Assembly: GCA_034433305.1 (NCBI GenBank)
Contig: DAOUAM010000097.1
Coordinates: forward strand, 1 to 6,194
Source of the DNA: DAOUAM01 sp034433305
Lineage (GTDB): Bacteria > Chloroflexota > Dehalococcoidia > Lucifugimonadales > DAOUAM01
Direction: 5' to 3'
DNA length: 6,194 nt
Below are positions 5,782 through 6,194 of the stretch, piece after piece (within the stretch, counting starts at the first letter, position 1; the number at the start of each line of letters is the position of its first letter). A program made the position numbers and the translations under genes. A model generated the notes under the pieces. It was not told the origin of the DNA. It ran no database searches and saw only the letters and a list, made by a program, of their open reading frames with translations.

Positions 5782-5815
5782 TTGCCCTGCGGCCCGGAAG
5801 CAAGGGCCTGGGCAA
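5782..5815. other. Second hairpin downstream of the aminotransferase gene
   Basis: TTGCCC (5782-5787) pairs with GGGCAA (5810-5815). Inside, GGCCC (5791-5795) pairs with GGGCC (5804-5808) around an 8-nt loop, separated from the outer stem by a small asymmetric internal loop. It follows the U-tract of the proposed terminator, overlapping it by two bases, so it may back it up or be incidental. Confidence 0.4.
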
Positions 5816-5838
5816 AAAACATACCCCAAAAGTGGTAT
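5814..5838 (-). terminator. Intrinsic terminator of the aminotransferase gene
   Basis: In - strand RNA, ATACCAC (5838-5832) pairs with GGGGTAT (5827-5821) around a TTTT loop, with one A/G mismatch. After one G comes a run of six T (5819-5814). The stem overlaps the first base of the TAA stop codon. The stem is short, but the U-tract is the only clear one in the window. Confidence 0.55.
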
Positions 5839-6194
5839 TACATGCTGCTCTCCAGGTCTGTGATGACGGCGTCCACCTGCTGCACCAGGTAGTCCACCTC
5901 TTCTTTGGTTACACACAATGGCGGCGCCAGGGCCATCACATCCATGGCCCGGCCCAGGAGGCCGTGCTTTGTCATCAGTGAGTTGAGCTTCTTGCCCAGT
6001 TCGGCCTCCCTGGGGAAGCGCTGCCGTGTTGCACGGTCCTTCACCAGCTCTATCCCGCACAGCAGCCCCATGCCCCCACGAATGTCCCCCACGATGGGGT
6101 GCTCATACAAAGTCTGCAACTGCTGGTACAGGTACTCCCCCATGCGCGCCGAGTTGTCCACCATCCCCTCCCCCTCCATGATGTCCAGGTTGGC
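5838..6194 (-). CDS. Class-III (PLP-dependent) aminotransferase, C-terminal part
   Basis: The frame is open to the right edge, so the ATG at 6179 is an internal methionine. 118 residues to TAA (5840-5838) are present. The family's C-terminal domain is recognisable: VGDIRGGMGLLCGIELVKDR at residues 35-54, the class-III pattern G-D-x-R-G-x-G-L-x-x-G-I-E-L-V, then MALAPPLCVTKEEVDYLVQQVDAVI near the end, the APPL-x-x-T-x-E-E-ID motif before the last helix. These enzymes (for example 4-aminobutyrate, beta-alanine or taurine to pyruvate transaminases, acetylornithine aminotransferase, glutamate-1-semialdehyde aminomutase) move amino groups using pyridoxal phosphate. The catalytic lysine and substrate-recognition parts are outside the window, so the substrate cannot be named. 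It has its own terminator and is probably not co-transcribed with the downstream cluster, though an amine-related theme is possible. Confidence 0.85.
   Translation of the reverse strand, partial: ANLDIMEGEGMVDNSARMGEYLYQQLQTLYEHPIVGDIRGGMGLLCGIELVKDRATRQRFPREAELGKKLNSLMTKHGLLGRAMDVMALAPPLCVTKEEVDYLVQQVDAVITDLESSM

Larger units (their letters stand above)
5397..5837. other. Gene-free region between the aminotransferase and lipoprotein genes
   Basis: This 441-bp stretch separates two - strand genes. From right to left it holds the aminotransferase terminator (5814-5838), a branched hairpin (5782-5815), a long hairpin (5704-5757), a GC-rich stretch with small palindromes such as CAGCGC-CCG-GCGCTG (5566-5580), a candidate promoter (5521-5549) and an inferred leader of about 115-120 nt. 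No convincing gene is seen; the 87-codon - strand frame (5815-5552) translates through the long hairpin and resembles nothing I know. Confidence 0.65.

Noticed and set aside
5552..5815. An 87-codon - strand frame between the aminotransferase and lipoprotein genes.
   Set aside because: Much of it is the translated 5704-5757 hairpin and adjacent palindromes, and no known family is recognisable.

Overview
The window is GC-rich bacterial DNA. It holds five protein genes: one partial gene on the + strand at the left edge and four on the - strand. No rRNA, tRNA or CRISPR array is visible. The Thr/Ala/Pro-rich linker behind a lipobox, the stand-alone family-5 solute-binding lipoprotein, the NHL protein and the many GC-rich intergenic palindromes would fit an environmental Chloroflexota (Dehalococcoidia/SAR202-like) genome. 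That placement is an impression from style and is not proven by any marker gene.

Layout, left to right. Positions 2-397 (+) are the C-terminal end of an NHL-repeat beta-propeller protein. It converges on a - strand cluster across 348 bp that contain no gene but hold three hairpin or palindromic elements. The cluster reads right to left: an oligopeptide-type ABC solute-binding lipoprotein (5396-3616, split by an apparent one-base frameshift in its proline-rich linker), a GrdB-family selenoprotein (3561-2233) and a GrdE-family protein (2011-746). A 441-bp intergenic region lies further right. It carries the likely promoter of the cluster, a long 20-bp-arm hairpin and a likely terminator. At the right edge is the C-terminal end of a class-III aminotransferase (6194-5838, -).

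The central result is that the reading frame at 3561 does not end at the TGA at 2503-2505. The following codons continue the GrdB family without a break, in the signature T-U-G-T-C-x-R-C-G, to a TAG at 2233. A hairpin with a GGU loop lies where a bacterial SECIS element is expected. Naive gene calling would give a truncated 352-residue protein and a spurious small ORF. The partner at 746-2011 is clearly of the Gly_reductase (GrdE/PrdA) family. It appears to have lost the short cysteine-containing segment where characterised GrdE proproteins are cleaved to make a pyruvoyl group. The pair may therefore be a selenocysteine-dependent reductase-like system without the classical pyruvoyl chemistry. 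Its likely co-transcribed solute-binding protein hints at an imported substrate. No GrdA, GrdC/GrdD or thioredoxin gene is inside the window, so the substrate and the electron path are unknown.

All five genes end in TAA or TAG. UGA occurs in a real frame only at the selenocysteine position, which is consistent with (but in so small a sample does not prove) UGA being used as a recoded codon here.
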